Source: Liopterus haemorrhoidalis (lineage: Eukaryota; Arthropoda; Insecta; Coleoptera; Dytiscidae). Taken from it: a stretch of DNA of 64,000 nucleotides. The notes under the pieces are model-generated. The model was given only the letters and a program-made list of their open reading frames with translations, did not search any database and was not told where the DNA came from. Shown here one piece after another: positions 33,121 to 44,960 of the stretch. A program made the position numbers and the translations under genes. Numbering within the stretch: the first letter of the stretch is position 1; each line of letters begins with the position of its first letter. The stretch lies in NCBI GenBank assembly GCA_963971575.1, contig OZ020625.1:868001-932000 (forward strand), in the 5' to 3' direction.

Positions 33121-33837
33121 AAAAATTATTATAGTTAATATAATTTTCCTCAGGGTCCAAAATTGCTTAGCACGACCCTGCACTAAGCAATGTTTACATT
33201 TTATAGCACCACACAAAAAAAAAATATATCTTTATTATTATAATACTTACATTTTGGATCCAAAACTGAATTATTTGGGGCACAAATTATTATCCGAGGC
33301 CCCGAAGGGGCGAAAACTTATAACGGATTCTTTTTGAGTGGACCTAAAAATTATAAAACAAAAATTAATATCCGCTCAAAAAACTTTTAAATAAAAATAG
33401 TATTTCAAAATGGGAAACAAAACTAAATACTTTTTAACTTTTTTAGCAGACAAGTAGGGATAAAAATGTTGAAATATAAACGCCAAAAAATGATATTTCA
33501 AATTATTTCCGGTACACATTGGCGGCGTCAGCGGGAGGCCTGGGGGAGCTTGTGTCCCCCTAAAAATTGTTTTAGCCCCCAGATAAAAATTCTAGATAAA
33601 ACTAAGTAATTAATTCATTTTGGGAATATTTCGAATTGTGAAATATGGAAGCGGATTAAAGGGTCTCTTACGGTCCACTTTCGTCTTATTACCCCCCCCC
33701 TCAATAAAAATACCTGACATGTACTTTTTATTTATATTCATAGGCCTTAGTACATTCTAGGTACATGAGAAATAAAAACAGGTGTAAAATCTTAAGGGTA
33801 TAAATGAAATTTTCAAAATGAAAACAATAAAAAAAAT
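33121..33837. other. Intergenic, nothing recognised
   Basis: Includes C-runs near 33690 and a GGCGGCGTCAGCGGGAGGCC stretch near 33523 like hAT-end debris, but no paired ends. Confidence 0.4.
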
Positions 33838-34232
33838 CAGCTGTGGCCACCACAAGACCGAGCACCATCACAAAGTACTTGTATAAAATACATTCTAGCA
33901 GCAGAGTAGAAATAACTTGGCCCAATATTTTCTGAGATATTATTTATCATAACCATGGAAACGTTACATATAAGTATGAAAAAATAAAAGTTATTAATTA
34001 TTGCTTTTATAGCAACTTTTGTTAAATAAATTTTTTCGAAATATTTTTCTGTTATGAAATATTCGCAAAAATCTTAAAATCGACACGAGTAAACTCCCAT
34101 TTCTAGTCAATCAATTTTTACCAAAAGTTGATCAACTCATGCCATTGATGTCAAAAGCTTAAATATGAAGTTTCATAAAAATCCTTTCAACCGAATTTGC
34201 TCTGCACGTGTATTCAGACAGACGGACGGACG

Positions 34233-34288
<56 letters not shown>

Positions 34289-34410
34289 AACCAACAGACA
34301 TCATGCTAAAAATAGTGAAAACGTTATGTAGGGATCTCAATTCGTGGAGATCCATCGAAATCTCGAAATGTCAAAATCGGTATGATCACAATATCTCCCT
34401 TATATATGAT
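33838..34410 (+). repeat. Family A repeat, near-complete copy
   Basis: In order: ATCAGCTGTGGCCACCACAA, ATTCTAGCAGCAGAGTAGAA, CCATGGAAACGTTACATATA, CGACACGAGTAAACTCCC, TGCTCTGCACGTGTA, (GACG)(GACA)n 34216-34300, ATCATGCTAAAAATAGTG and TATGTAGGGATCTCAATTCG, ending ATGGCGGTCGGT. Copies elsewhere keep this order. It has no terminal inverted repeats, which suits a Helitron/Helentron-type nonautonomous element. Confidence 0.72.
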
Positions 34411-34925
34411 GGCGGTCGGTTAAAATCAAAAATGTTGCTAGCATGCTATTGATATGTTGGTTTCCATAATAATTAGTGGAGTATTTCATGCGGACGGACA
34501 TACAGACATACATACAGACCAGCCACGCAAATGATAATTTCTGTAATTGAACCCAATCAAAGTGTTTGCGTTAATTAACATGACCTGGGCATTAATATAA
34601 TTTAATCAGTGATATGATCAAAGGAAATCTAAGCCAAACCAAATTTGAAAATTTGTTTCAGAAAAATATTTTCTGGCAATGTTAAAATCTTTAAATATAC
34701 TTAGTCTGAGTGTAAAAATATTTTATAGGCAAATTCCAAACGTTTTTAAGTATTTATATAAAAAAATTAAAATAGAATATTTTTTTAAGCCGATTAAAAA
34801 TTAATATGAACAAATATAAACAAATGTAAACAAACTGAAGTCGTTTCATATATAAATCCATGTAAAAATAATATTGCAAATTTCATTGAAATGCCTACTA
34901 GACCGGGAACTCATGACATTTTTGG

Positions 34926-35160
34926 TCTCCGATTTCATACAGCATGCCTTTTGGAGGAGAGAATATTTACCCTGTGACAACAAAAAAGAGATGGTACTAA
35001 ACCCCTGCACGCTTTCCGGTCATAGGGAAAATTGCATTTCCACTTGCACAAAATTTTTGTGTTTTTCTCTGACTTAATATTGCTTGCCCTTTTGTCAAAA
35101 GAAAGTTATAACAAATTTAAAGTCTTTTAATTATAGGCATGCTGTATGAAAACGCGGAAA
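34926..35160. repeat. Short inverted-repeat element
   Basis: TTTCATACAGCATGCCTTTT near 34933 is mirrored by AGGCATGCTGTATGAAA near 35136. No TSD identified. Confidence 0.45.
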
Positions 35161-35214
35161 ATCATATTTTTTTATTACAAGATCACATGACCGTTTGAGC
35201 CCTTTGGGACCCTC

Positions 35215-36236
35215 CGAATCGCATGCATATATAGAGGAACTGAAAAGGGATAAGATGAAAGTGGGTACAGGAAGGAGGGCGGTTAAGTACGAGGAGAAAG
35301 TTAGAATAGAAACAAACAAAAGAATAATGAGGGAATGCTGGGAGGAAACAGCCAGAGAGGAACAGAAAGGAAGATGGTACACATGGGGGGAGATGAGAAT
35401 TACTGGAGATGCGAAGTGGATGCGACAGAGGTGAAAAGGAGAAGAAAAGACGGGATAAGCGTGATTGAGGAGTTGTGGAGGAGGGATAAGGAAGTGGGGG
35501 AGCAAGAAAGGACAGTCAGAATAGACAAATCAAGGAGCGCAGGGAAATATAAGGAGGCCAGAACTATAGGGGTACTAAGCTACTTGAAGGGAGAAAGAGG
35601 ACGGTCAGGAGGGAGGGTTAGGAGGATTGCGAGGCTAAGGTGGAATGAAGAGAGAGGAAATAGATATTGGAGGAAACAGGAGGATAAGATGTGCAGGATG
35701 TGCGGGGAGGAGGAAGACGATATAGAGCACCTAGAGGTGTAGAGAGATGACAGTATGGTCGGGGAGCACACCTGTTGCACGAAGATGGAAGGGGGAGAGG
35801 TGGGCGAGAGAATTAGAGGCAAGAAGGATTGAGACTGGGAAAGGATAACAGAACGGGATAAAGGAAGGAAGAAAGAAGCCCGGTGGGAAACAGAAGGAGA
35901 GAAAAGGAAGGAAGGAAGGGGGCTGATTTTACCTGGAAATGGGGAGGAAGGAAGGGAGATAGGAGGAGGGGTGAAGAAATGGTTGGAAGGGAAGAGAATG
36001 GAATAAAATAAATTAAAGATGGGCGAGAGAACTGGAAGCAAGAAGGAAGGTGATCGCAGAGGGAAACCAGAATCAGAATAGGAAGAAAGAGAGGGACACT
36101 GGAGCAAGAAGAAAGAAATGAGAAAAAAAATATTGTAAATTAATTTGTATTGTACGTTATTTATTTTTGATTGTTTTATTTCTATTTGTAATGGTTAATA
36201 CCCTGAACGCCGCAAGACCTAGGGAATAAAGAATAT
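35215..36236 (+). pseudogene. Non-LTR retrotransposon copy 3
   Basis: YIEELKRDKMKVGTGRRAVK and WGEMRITGDAKWMRQR in one frame, then after a stop/shift GISVIEELWRRDKEVGEQER and KMCRMCGEEEDDIEHLEV, a Cys/His knuckle. The 3' terminus GAACGCCGCAAGACCTAGGG with AATAAAGAATATATAT lies at 36205-36240. Closest to copy 2 at 14570. Confidence 0.78.
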
Positions 36237-36254
36237 ATATTATAGCAAAAACCC

Positions 36255-36870
36255 ACGAAGGAATTGTTACTCCCTGTTGGAGAATTTTTAATAGGGGGGA
36301 ATAGGGAAGAATTTTGAGTATCCGCGAGGAAATTGTTACTACCTGAGGTGAAATTGTTAAAGCCCGGATGGAAGGCGGAATTTTAACTACCCAAGGGGGG
36401 AATTTTTGGTACCTAGGGGAAAATTTTTATTACTTTGGGGGAAAATTTTTACTACCTTGGGAAGAATTTTTACAACCCGAAAGGAAATTGTTACTATTTG
36501 AGAGGAGAAAATTTAATACCAGTGGGAAGGGGAATTTTTAATACTGGGGGGAAGGGGAATTTTTACTACACGAGGGGGGAAACTTAATAGCCAGGACAGA
36601 ATTATTACTACCCGGGGGAGAATTTTTCTATTCGCGAGGGATTTGTTAATACTTGAAAAGGAAATTTTTAATACCCAGGTGGGTTACTAGCTGAGGGGGG
36701 ACTTTTCAATTCCCGGGGGGGGTTGTTACTAATATTGGGGGGGATTTTTAATATCCGGGGGGATGAATTTTTGCTACCCAAGAGAGAATTTTTATTACCC
36801 GAGGGGGGGAATTTTTCAATCCGGAGGGGGGATTTTTACTACTTGACGGGGAACATCCCTCCCGGTTACT
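36255..36870 (+). repeat. G-rich minisatellite, second array
   Basis: About 25 irregular units of the same GGGGGAATTTTTA(A/C)TACC type as 15645-16100, beginning directly after a retrotransposon 3' end. Confidence 0.85.
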
Positions 36871-37605
36871 CTTTGGATTCTACACTATTTCTTTCAAAGA
36901 AAAGGGGGGTGCAAGTATGAAAAGATCCCACAGAACTGCCTTATGCTACCAAGACCGTCAATATTTAGTTTAATCTTTTTAAATTAACTCAATTAAATTA
37001 ATTAATAAAAATTGCTCTTTTTTGCTTAAGATAGAGGGAATTTTTGAATTTAACTCATTTTTTTTTTGCAGTTCTAAAAATAAATACGTCCAACCAGCCG
37101 GCATTTGAACCTTTATATAATTACATAACCCTCCCCAAATATTCTCATGTATAAAATATATATAAACAGATATTTTAAGTACTAAAATGAGACTTACTTT
37201 TAATAAAAATCCTTCACAAAATCACAGTTTGCACATCACTTAATAAAGCCACCTAGTGAGTTACTTAAGCAACTAAAAATATACTTAGAAACTTAAAACA
37301 TTCTGGCTAAGAGACTAGATAATACTGACGACATCTTCGTCAGTTTGCAAATAGGGAGGGAACGATGGACCACAGCCAAAATTCAGTTTCTCTAAAAATG
37401 CCAAAAATTGTAGGTTCATCTACGTCACGAAATTACCGTGTAATATTCAAATTTATATCCGTAGAACGAATTTATGACTAATTTTGAACGATTTATTCAT
37501 AATTAGGTGATAATTTAATTTTTTTAAAATAAAAGGGTTTTGTAGGTATTTAATACGTGTAAGAAGTCAACAGAATTCTGTATATCCATTGTCTATTTCA
37601 AAGTA
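36871..37605. other. Intergenic, nothing recognised
   Basis: One perfect 8-bp hairpin (CTGACGACATCTTCGTCAG at 37324). No other structure. Confidence 0.4.
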
Positions 37606-38897
37606 CAAGGTGTCTCAAAAGAAATTTTATATTTAGTGGATCGATTAAAAAAAAAGTAAGCCGTATATAGAAAAAATGTTAATTAATTATTAAAATACAC
37701 TCTTTGGGGATTTATTTCTTAAAAATAATATCGTCTAAATGTAGACCCTCGCGTTCTCGGCACTCATTTAATCGAACAGTAAAATTACTTATGACGTCTC
37801 GGCAGGTGGACTCAGGGATGGCTGCCATTTCGTGACGGATATTTTCTTTCAAATGCGCCAGTGAAGTCGGTTTATTGGCGTAAACTTTAGATTTAAGATA
37901 ACTCCATAGGAAAAAGTCCATAGGGGTTAAATCTGGACTGCGTGGAGGCCAATTTATGTCACCTCTCCGGAAGATCAATTTGCCTGAGAAAATTTCACGA
38001 ACACGTGGCAGAGACATATTGGACGTGTGTGAAGTTGCTCCGTCCTGTTGGAACCATGTTCTTTGGTTATAGCCAGGAAAGTTTTGCAGTTCAGGTACCA
38101 AGAAGTTGTCTAACATCTCCACATAACGCTCTGAATTCACTGTAACTGCACGCCCCCTTTCGTCTTCAAAAAAGTAAGGGCCGATAATTCTTCGCGCCGA
38201 CATCGCAGCCCATACGGTCACTTTAGGCGAATGTAGGGGTTTTTGATGTTTGCGTTTCGGATTCGTTGCACTCCAGTAGCGGCAGTTCTGCTTATTTACG
38301 TGGCCATTAAGATGAAAATGAGCTTCATCCGAACACAAAATGTTGGTAAACGTTGAAAATCGCTCAATCACCTGATTTACGAAATTAAGCCTCTGACTGG
38401 CATCTTGGGGCTTTATTTCTTGCACCAATTGAATTTTGTAGGGGTGCAGCTTTAGGTCTTTGTGCATAATGCGATGTAATGATGATCTATGCACATTTAA
38501 AGCACTTGCGCGCTTCCGAATTGAAAGGTTCGGGTCGTCACGAACAGACTGATTAACATTCTCCACGTTTTCTACCGTTCTTGATGACCTAGGTCGCCCG
38601 GATTTTGATTTATCCAGCGTTGTACCATTCTCTTCAAACTTTTTAACCCAATGTCGAATGAGAGAAACTGAATGAAAACCTCGAATACTGCAGAATTTTC
38701 TACGCGCTACAGTCGCCGAATCACCGTTTTTGTAAAACTCTCGCACGCATAACGGGCGGTCTGCTCCCGAGAAACGTTCCATAGCGACTAAATTCCCAAG
38801 AGCCAGGCTACCGATTGACATAACCCCCGCGCCCCTCGGATACGTTGCGTTCACGCAGTAAGCTAAATAAATATAAAATTTCTTTTGAGACACCTTG
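37606..38897 (-). mobile_element. DD41D-type Tc1/mariner transposon, 1,292 bp
   Basis: Perfect 30-bp inverted ends beginning CAAGGTGTCTCAAAAGAAAT (37606-37635, 38868-38897), flanked by TA (37604-37605, 38898-38899). Encloses one open transposase frame. A second family copy starts at 63660. Confidence 0.93.
37712..38782 (-). CDS. Tc1/mariner-superfamily transposase, 356 aa, open frame
   Basis: I take the ATG of MERFSGADR (38782) as start; the frame is open back into the inverted repeat but has no better ATG context. Order: helix-turn-helix domains (GNSATVARRKF-like; RASALNVHRSSLHRIMHKDL), the linker GRPRSSRT, then catalytic blocks ILCSDEAHFHLNG (first Asp), WFQQDGATSHTS (second Asp) and PRSPDLTPMDFFLWSYLKSK (third). 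I count 41 residues between the second Asp and the Asp in TPMD, i.e. DD41D. It cuts and pastes DNA at TA. Compared with the copy at 63660, about six residues are missing after CSIRGF (the RHLNDAPSIP region) in the DNA-binding part, so activity is doubtful although there is no stop. Confidence 0.9.
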   Translation of the reverse strand: MERFSGADRPLCVREFYKNGDSATVARRKFCSIRGFHSVSLIRHWVKKFEENGTTLDKSKSGRPRSSRTVENVENVNQSVRDDPNLSIRKRASALNVHRSSLHRIMHKDLKLHPYKIQLVQEIKPQDASQRLNFVNQVIERFSTFTNILCSDEAHFHLNGHVNKQNCRYWSATNPKRKHQKPLHSPKVTVWAAMSARRIIGPYFFEDERGRAVTVNSERYVEMLDNFLVPELQNFPGYNQRTWFQQDGATSHTSNMSLPRVREIFSGKLIFRRGDINWPPRSPDLTPMDFFLWSYLKSKVYANKPTSLAHLKENIRHEMAAIPESTCRDVISNFTVRLNECREREGLHLDDIIFKK

Positions 38898-40263
38898 TAG
38901 AAAAATGTGTGTAAGAAGATAGGAGCTGTTTGTCCTTGCTTCGGATTGGTTTAGATCGTCATCCCTATTACACTGTTAAAATATTGTTTTTAGTCCAAGT
39001 TAACAGATGTTCAGTGTCGTACATTGGAAATATATATTATTTAATTTTTTTCATATATTTAGTTATTATTTACATATTTAGACTTTTATTTATATTCTTG
39101 GCGTAGATTTTATGGAGAAAATTCTCCATGTAATTTGTTTTTACGCAGTTATATATTTTTTAGGTTATCAGAGAAAACGGCAAAAAAACGAAAAAATCGT
39201 AAGGGGCATACCTTAAAAAAATCGCGATTTTTGACGTAAAATTTTATGTCTCAGAATTAGTTCAAAATTGGCCCATAACTGTATGTTGGGGCCTATATTA
39301 CAAAAAAAACTGGCTTTTTTATTATTATTTATAATTATTAAAAACTTTGCTGACTTTATAAAAGATGGCCAGCAGAAAGTTTACGTCAAACATGTGGCCT
39401 TCATATAATACGGAGGTCATAGATAATTGTTTCTATCGAATGCACTACTAAAGCATTGAAAACATATTATTTTGGGGTAAGAAATACACGTCTAATTTAG
39501 TTCATTACACATGTTCTAAATTTATACTACTTGAACTAGAAAATATTCAAGGTCTTTACGTCAGCTCTTTGTGAACTGCCATTTTGGCAATACACAAAAA
39601 AATACACAACAAATTGTTTTTATATGAATCATTAAATTTACTCACAATAAACTTTTGTGTTCTTTTCTTGTAAATACTGAACAATTTTTATTAATAAAGC
39701 TTTTGTCTAAAACTGATAGTAGAGATAAAATATGCAATGGAAAGACAGACAGACGACAAAATGACGTATAAAGGTTTTTTATTTATACCTACAAAACCCT
39801 AAAAAGAAGTTGGTGTAAGCATGAAGCTGTCTTATGGACTTTTCCCATTCTTTTCTCTTTCATTTTCGAAAATTACCGTGTCTAAATACTTAGAAACAAT
39901 AAAAATAAATTATAGGAAGAAATAACTGTCACCAACAAATTAATAAAATATGTCTGCCAAATAAATTCAACATATGTTTTTAACTCAAGTTGCCAATTCG
40001 AAATCATTGAAAATAATATTAAATTTCGCAACATTGGACCTTTGGTAGGCCTTGAAAATTAATCCACAAAACTGTTTTTCAAAATTTATAGTCAGAAGAT
40101 TTAGTTTACTTAAAAATAATATTAGAAAAAACGTGGGAAGAAAAGCGTGGAAGACAAAATTAAATATCAAAGAATTGCCAAAGTAAAAAGGAATTTTGGA
40201 ATTCAGAAACCAAGGGATATTTTAAATTTGGGCTTTAGGAATAAACAACTATATGCTATTCTA
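38898..40263. other. Intergenic repeat debris
   Basis: 39180-39310 is an inverted, diverged match to 40690-40840 (AATTAGTTCAAAATTGGCCC against its complement). A family B tail with AGACAGACAGACGACAAAAT lies near 39747. A perfect ATGGAGAAAATTCTCCAT palindrome is at 39111. Confidence 0.5.
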
Positions 40264-40413
40264 AATGTTTAAGCGGAACTAACTGGAATTTTCATTTTCC
40301 TAAGTTGTCATAAGCTCTCTTTTTATGAAGTGGGTTTTTGCTAAACATAATGATCAAAACTCTCACTTAATCGGTCAAAGATACTAAAATTCAAAATCTA
40401 GTACCGCTTAAAC
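40264..40413 (+). mobile_element. Short member of the GGCGGAACTA MITE family
   Basis: TTTAAGCGGAACTAACTGGA and TCTAGTACCGCTTAAAC are inverted ends; internal AAGTTGTCATAAGC and ATGATCAAAACT match the copies at 43140, 43444 and 55494. Confidence 0.7.
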
Positions 40414-40689
40414 AAAAAATCAGGGTAGGTTGTGTTTGGGAACACAAGAAATATTTTTACCACGAGCGATGATGCGTTTGGCGGAAGCAGACGCGTCATT
40501 TACCGCCAAGTTGAAATTTTCCCCACTCGACACAAAAAAATTTTAAAAATATTTTTTAATTTCTTTCAAAATATGTTTTTAGGTTATTTTGGGGGTGAAG
40601 ATATTGGGAAAAATACCCAAAAAATTTTATCTCTGCTAGTTTTTGATTTATGACACTTTCTTGACAGTTTTTTATCCATAACTTCCCAA

Positions 40690-42000
40690 ATTTTGTACTT
40701 AGCTCGAAATGGACCAGTTTTTTGTGATCTACGCCTCAAAATACATATATAAGCCAATATTGAACTAATTCCGAGATGAAATTTTTTTTGTCAAAAATCG
40801 AGATTTTTTTAAGGTCAATTTTTGACCGTTTTCAATGGTTTTGTTTATTGGCCTATAAAAAAAAATACAGCCGGTCGATTTACACCCTAATTTTTTTCTA
40901 GACCAAGTAAGGCATGTAGATTATAAATTTTAAAACCGGACGTCTCTATCCCTTCCCGTTTTTGAGATATAATTTTTTTAAATTTTCAAAAAATTTGCGA
41001 AATTTTCAAAAAAAATTCAAAAAATTTTTTTTTAGGCATTTGACTAAAAATGTGTCCTAAGGGTATTTAGGACCTAAGAATTTCAAAAATTCCAACCGTA
41101 GGTCTTTATCATTTTTAGTTTTTGAGATACGGCCTTACAAAATTGAGATTTTTGATGATATTGGCAATTTTCAAAAAATTCTCAGTGAAAAACGGCCTTA
41201 GCAAGGAAGGCCCCAATTTTTTTTTAAATATATCTAAACCTTGATAAATCCAAAAATTCAAATCGCAGGGCGCTATCTCCTATAGTTTTTGAGATATGAA
41301 TTTTTTATTTTTCAAAAAAATTGCGATTTTTCAAAAAAAAAAATTTTTTTTTTATGAAACTAAAAATATGTCATAAGAGTATTTAGGACCTAAGAATTTC
41401 AAAAATTCCAACCGGAGGTCTTTATCTTTTTTAGTTTTTGAGATACAGACTTACAAAACTGATTTTTTTGAAGATATTGGAAATTTTCAAAAAATTCTCA
41501 GGGAAAAACCTCCTTAACAAGTAAGGCCCCAAATTTTTTGTAATATATTTAAACCTTGATAAACCCAAAAATTTAAACCGCAGGGCGCTATCTGTTATAG
41601 TTTTTGAGATATAAATTTTTTATTTTACAAAAAATTTGCGGATTTTCAAAAAAAAAATTTTTTTTGTTGATCTGACTAAAAATATATCATAAGAGTATGT
41701 AGGGCCTAAGGATTTCAAAAATTCCAACCGGAAATCTTTATCTTTTTTAGTTTTTGAGATACGGTCTTACAAAATTGATTTTTTGAATATGGCAATTTTC
41801 AAAAAATTCTCAGTGAAAAACAGCTTGAACCTGGAAGGCCCCAAATTTTTTATAATATATTTAAACCTTGAAAAATCCAAAAATTCAAACCGCAGGGCGC
41901 TATCCTATACAGTGTTTGAGATATGATTTTATTAATTTTTCAAAAAATGTGAGAAAATTTAAATTTTTTCTTTTTGCTTTAGTTAAATATTTCGCCACAG
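40690..42000 (+). repeat. ~315-bp tandem repeat, three to four units
   Basis: CCTAAGAATTTCAAAAATTC recurs at about 41073, 41392 and 41705 (spacing 319 and 313). Each unit has TAGTTTTTGAGATA twice and CGCAGGGCGCTATC once. Divergence of about 10-15% by eye. Related single units lie at 46370-46990. Confidence 0.82.
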
Positions 42001-42370
42001 AGCCACAAAGTAATAATTTAAATCAAACTCCCCCCCCCCCCCTACATTTTCCGAATTCTAACTTGTTTCTGTATTTAAAAGCTTATTTTTAGAGCAACGC
42101 GTTCAATTTTTGCATATCATTTTCTAAATATATTAACCACGTATTTGATATATTTTGCTAAATTTTACTAAATTTTCTTTGTTAGTGATCTCTGGTATTG
42201 TAGTTAATTTTATCATAGTGTCTTTTGTCTTTATTTTGGCGTACATCCAAAATTCTCTATCATGTCAAGACTAAAGAAATCAAATACATCGCATTACTTA
42301 TTTATACAACCTATAGAAAATATTCGCAGAACTGTATTAAAAGACTAGTATCACACAGAAAATATGAGGT

Positions 42371-42772
42371 ATGGTTACAGTCAGGCAAGTACCGAGGCAA
42401 TGGGTAGACAGGAGTTTAGTTGGGAATGAAGAACAAACGGGTAAACTGTCGGAATGGGGAGAAACAAGGAAAGAGTACTATTGGAGATGTGGGATGGACA
42501 CAAGGGAAGTTGAGCGAAAGAGAAATGGAGGAAGAAACATAGTAGAAGAATTGAGAAGAGACAAGGAGGTACAGGAGCAGCAAAGAACAGTAATAGACAA
42601 TTCAAGGAATGTGAAAAGGTATAGGAGATAAAGACGGTAAGAATACCTAAATATTTGAAAGGGTGGAGAGGAAAGGCAGAGGGCAGAGTTAGGAGGATTG
42701 CCAGATTAAGATGTGGAAATGAAGAACGAAGTAATAGGTACTGGGCAAAACCAGAGGATAGGCTATGCAGAA
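42371..42772 (+). pseudogene. Non-LTR retrotransposon copy 4, part 1
   Basis: YYWRCGMDTREVERKRNGGR and KGWRGKAEGRVRRIARLRCG-like remnants. Cut off at a TAGGGATGGG hAT-like end. Part 2 begins at 43940 and repeats about 150 bp of part 1. Confidence 0.7.
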
Positions 42773-43139
42773 TAGGGATGGGAAAAAGACATCGATGTAT
42801 CGAAAACATCGATGATTGTTTTTAAAACATCGATGTTTTTACCATCGATGGTCAGCTGGCGATAGTATCGATAAAACATCGATGTCTACTACCGATGTCG
42901 ATGTTTAAACTTTGAAATTCAGAAACTACGCTAGAGGCGCTGGAATATTAAAAATTTAATTTTTATTAAAATTAGTACACAAAATATAAGCGCCATCTAT
43001 TGTGATATAACAATACTAATAGAGTTTTTATTCTTTTTAGCAATTAGCAGAATACGAAAAAATAAGAAGAAACAAATTTTTGCAAACAATGCGAACGACC
43101 AACGACGCTAACACACTTTTTTGAGTCTTGTTGACACTT

Positions 43140-43306
43140 TCCCAGTTGTTATTCCTCCAATCCCTGGATTTTATAAGTTGTCATTAGCTATTTTTTTATA
43201 CATTAAAGTTGGCTTTTCCTGAACAAAATGATCAAAAGCTTCAATTAATCGGTAAAAGTAACTAGAATTGAAAATCTAATTCCGTCTAAACCAAAGGAAC
43301 TTTATT
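43140..43306 (+). mobile_element. Short GGCGGAACTA-family MITE, degraded
   Basis: AAGTTGTCATTAGCTATTTT and ATCTAATTCCGTCTAAACCA match family members; the left end has decayed. Confidence 0.55.
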
Positions 43307-43443
43307 TCAACTTAAAAATGTATAAAAATAATTGTGTATGACAGTGTTATTTTTATGTTAAATAATATAAAATTAACATTAATATTACTATATTAGTATT
43401 GTAATAAAATCCAATATTTCATTTTAGAAATGTAAAAATAGTA

Positions 43444-43625
43444 AGGTCTGTTCCTTTGGTTTAGGCGGAACTAGATTTTCAATTCTAGTTACTTTTATCG
43501 ATTGATTGAAGCTTTTGATCATTTTGTTCAGGAAAAGTCAACTTCAATATATAAAAAAATATCTAATGACAAATTACAAAAATGAAAATTGCGGTTAGTT
43601 CCGCCTAATCGTTTGGAATAGACTC
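43444..43625 (-). mobile_element. Short GGCGGAACTA-family MITE, 182 bp
   Basis: AGGTCTGTTCCTTTGGTTTA start and TAATCGTTTGGAATAGACTC end with TA on each side. The interior is the inverse of the copy at 43140. Confidence 0.75.
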
Positions 43626-43939
43626 TACGTACAAATCAGGATTATTATATTGGGTATAATAATATTAATGTGAAATTAATTACTATTAAAAAGGAATATT
43701 TCTATTTCAAAATCTAATAAATGCTTTTTGTGTATTATGTGTTACTTTTTTCGTATTTTATCTTTACATTATTAAATAAAACCTATATAATGTAAATAAA
43801 TAGCTTTTAATATTAATAAAACATCGATCTTTCCGATACATCGATGTTTTTCCTTTGATGTTTTTTCAACATCGTTAGTAAGCGTTGATGTTAACATCCA
43901 TGTTAAACATCGATGTTTTGCCTTCGATGTACAACCCTA

Positions 43940-44960
43940 GTGACAAGGTATAGAGAGATAAGGACGGTAGGAATACCTAAATATTTGAAAGGGAGGAGAG
44001 GAAAGACAGGGGGCAGAGTTAGAAGGATTGCCAGATTAAGATGTGGAAATGAAGAACGGAGTAATATTGGGCAACATCAGAGGATAGGCTATGCAGAATG
44101 TGTAGGGAGGAGGAAGAATCCTTGGAACACCTAACAAAAAGATGTGGAAAGATGATAAAATGGGAGGAAGAGATAAAGGAGATGTTGAGTGAAGAAGGAA
44201 AGGGAGAAAGATGGGCGACAATACACGAGGAATGAAGGAAGGAATGCGGAGAGGTAATACCCTTTTCACACTAGAACTTTAAGACGAGTGAACTTAAAGT
44301 TCACCAATGTTTAACATCGGTATGCTTTCACACTTGATGTTTAAATCTCCGGTGCTGTCATCAGCTACAGTAATTTTGTCCATAAGTTACCGTCATGAAA
44401 TTACCAGTTTTGAACTGTCTGCGCAGACGCACATTTTGAATTATTATAAACAAATATGGATATTTCATTTCATTCTACAATAAAGACACTACAATAAAGA
44501 ATATATTACACCTGTATTAACATGTAAGTCGATACATTTTATCTCAATTATTGTAGCTCTGTATTTTATTAAAGACATTATTAAAATAAATAATTTTATT
44601 ATAACAATAAGTATAAACTTCTTATAACGTCGATATAATACAGTATTCTTGTTTATGATAATATAAAATGTTGACAGCACAAATTCAAGGAGTATTTTTT
44701 TTATAATAGAAATTAAGTTGGCAATGCGGACGATGTTTAAGATGCAGATCTCTGTCTTAAACATCGCTTGTATTTAGACGAGGCCATACGGTTTCACATT
44801 AGCGTTTAACATTCACTTTAACATCCGATCTTAAAGTTCTAGTGTGAAAAGGGTATAAGGCAGAACTGAGAACAGGAAGGAAGAGAGAGGCAAAGGAAGA
44901 GGAAATAAAAGAGGGAAAAGAAGCGAAAAAGAGACGAAATAGGGGAGGAAGTAAAAATTT
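43940..44960 (+). pseudogene. Non-LTR retrotransposon copy 4, part 2, split by a MITE
   Basis: YREIRTVGIPKYLKGRRGKT and IARLRCGNEER, then GKGERWAT-like sequence to 44257. It resumes at 44856 with AAGGCAGAACTGAGAACAGG, which in the uninterrupted copy at 10702 follows directly (GAGGTAAGACAGAACTG). Confidence 0.72.
44258..44855. mobile_element. PIF/Harbinger-like MITE, 598 bp, exact TAA duplication
   Basis: Inverted ends TACCCTTTTCACACTAGAAC (27 bp match in all). TAA at 44255-44257 and 44856-44858. The homologous empty site in the retrotransposon copy at 11129 shows a single TAA, which confirms insertion and duplication. Confidence 0.87.

Larger units (their letters stand above)
42773..43939. 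mobile_element. hAT-like element with ACATCGATG palindromes
   Basis: Ends TAGGGATGGGAAAAAGACAT and, inverted, TAGGGTTGTACATCGAAGGC. ACATCGATG or a one-base variant occurs at least four times within 130 bp of the left end and three times near the right. No transposase; interior occupied by two MITEs. No 8-bp duplication could be confirmed. Confidence 0.6.

Noticed and set aside
37324..37342. Hairpin CTGACGACATCTTCGTCAG as a second hammerhead
   Set aside because: Only a simple palindrome; the GAAA core and stems I and III are absent.
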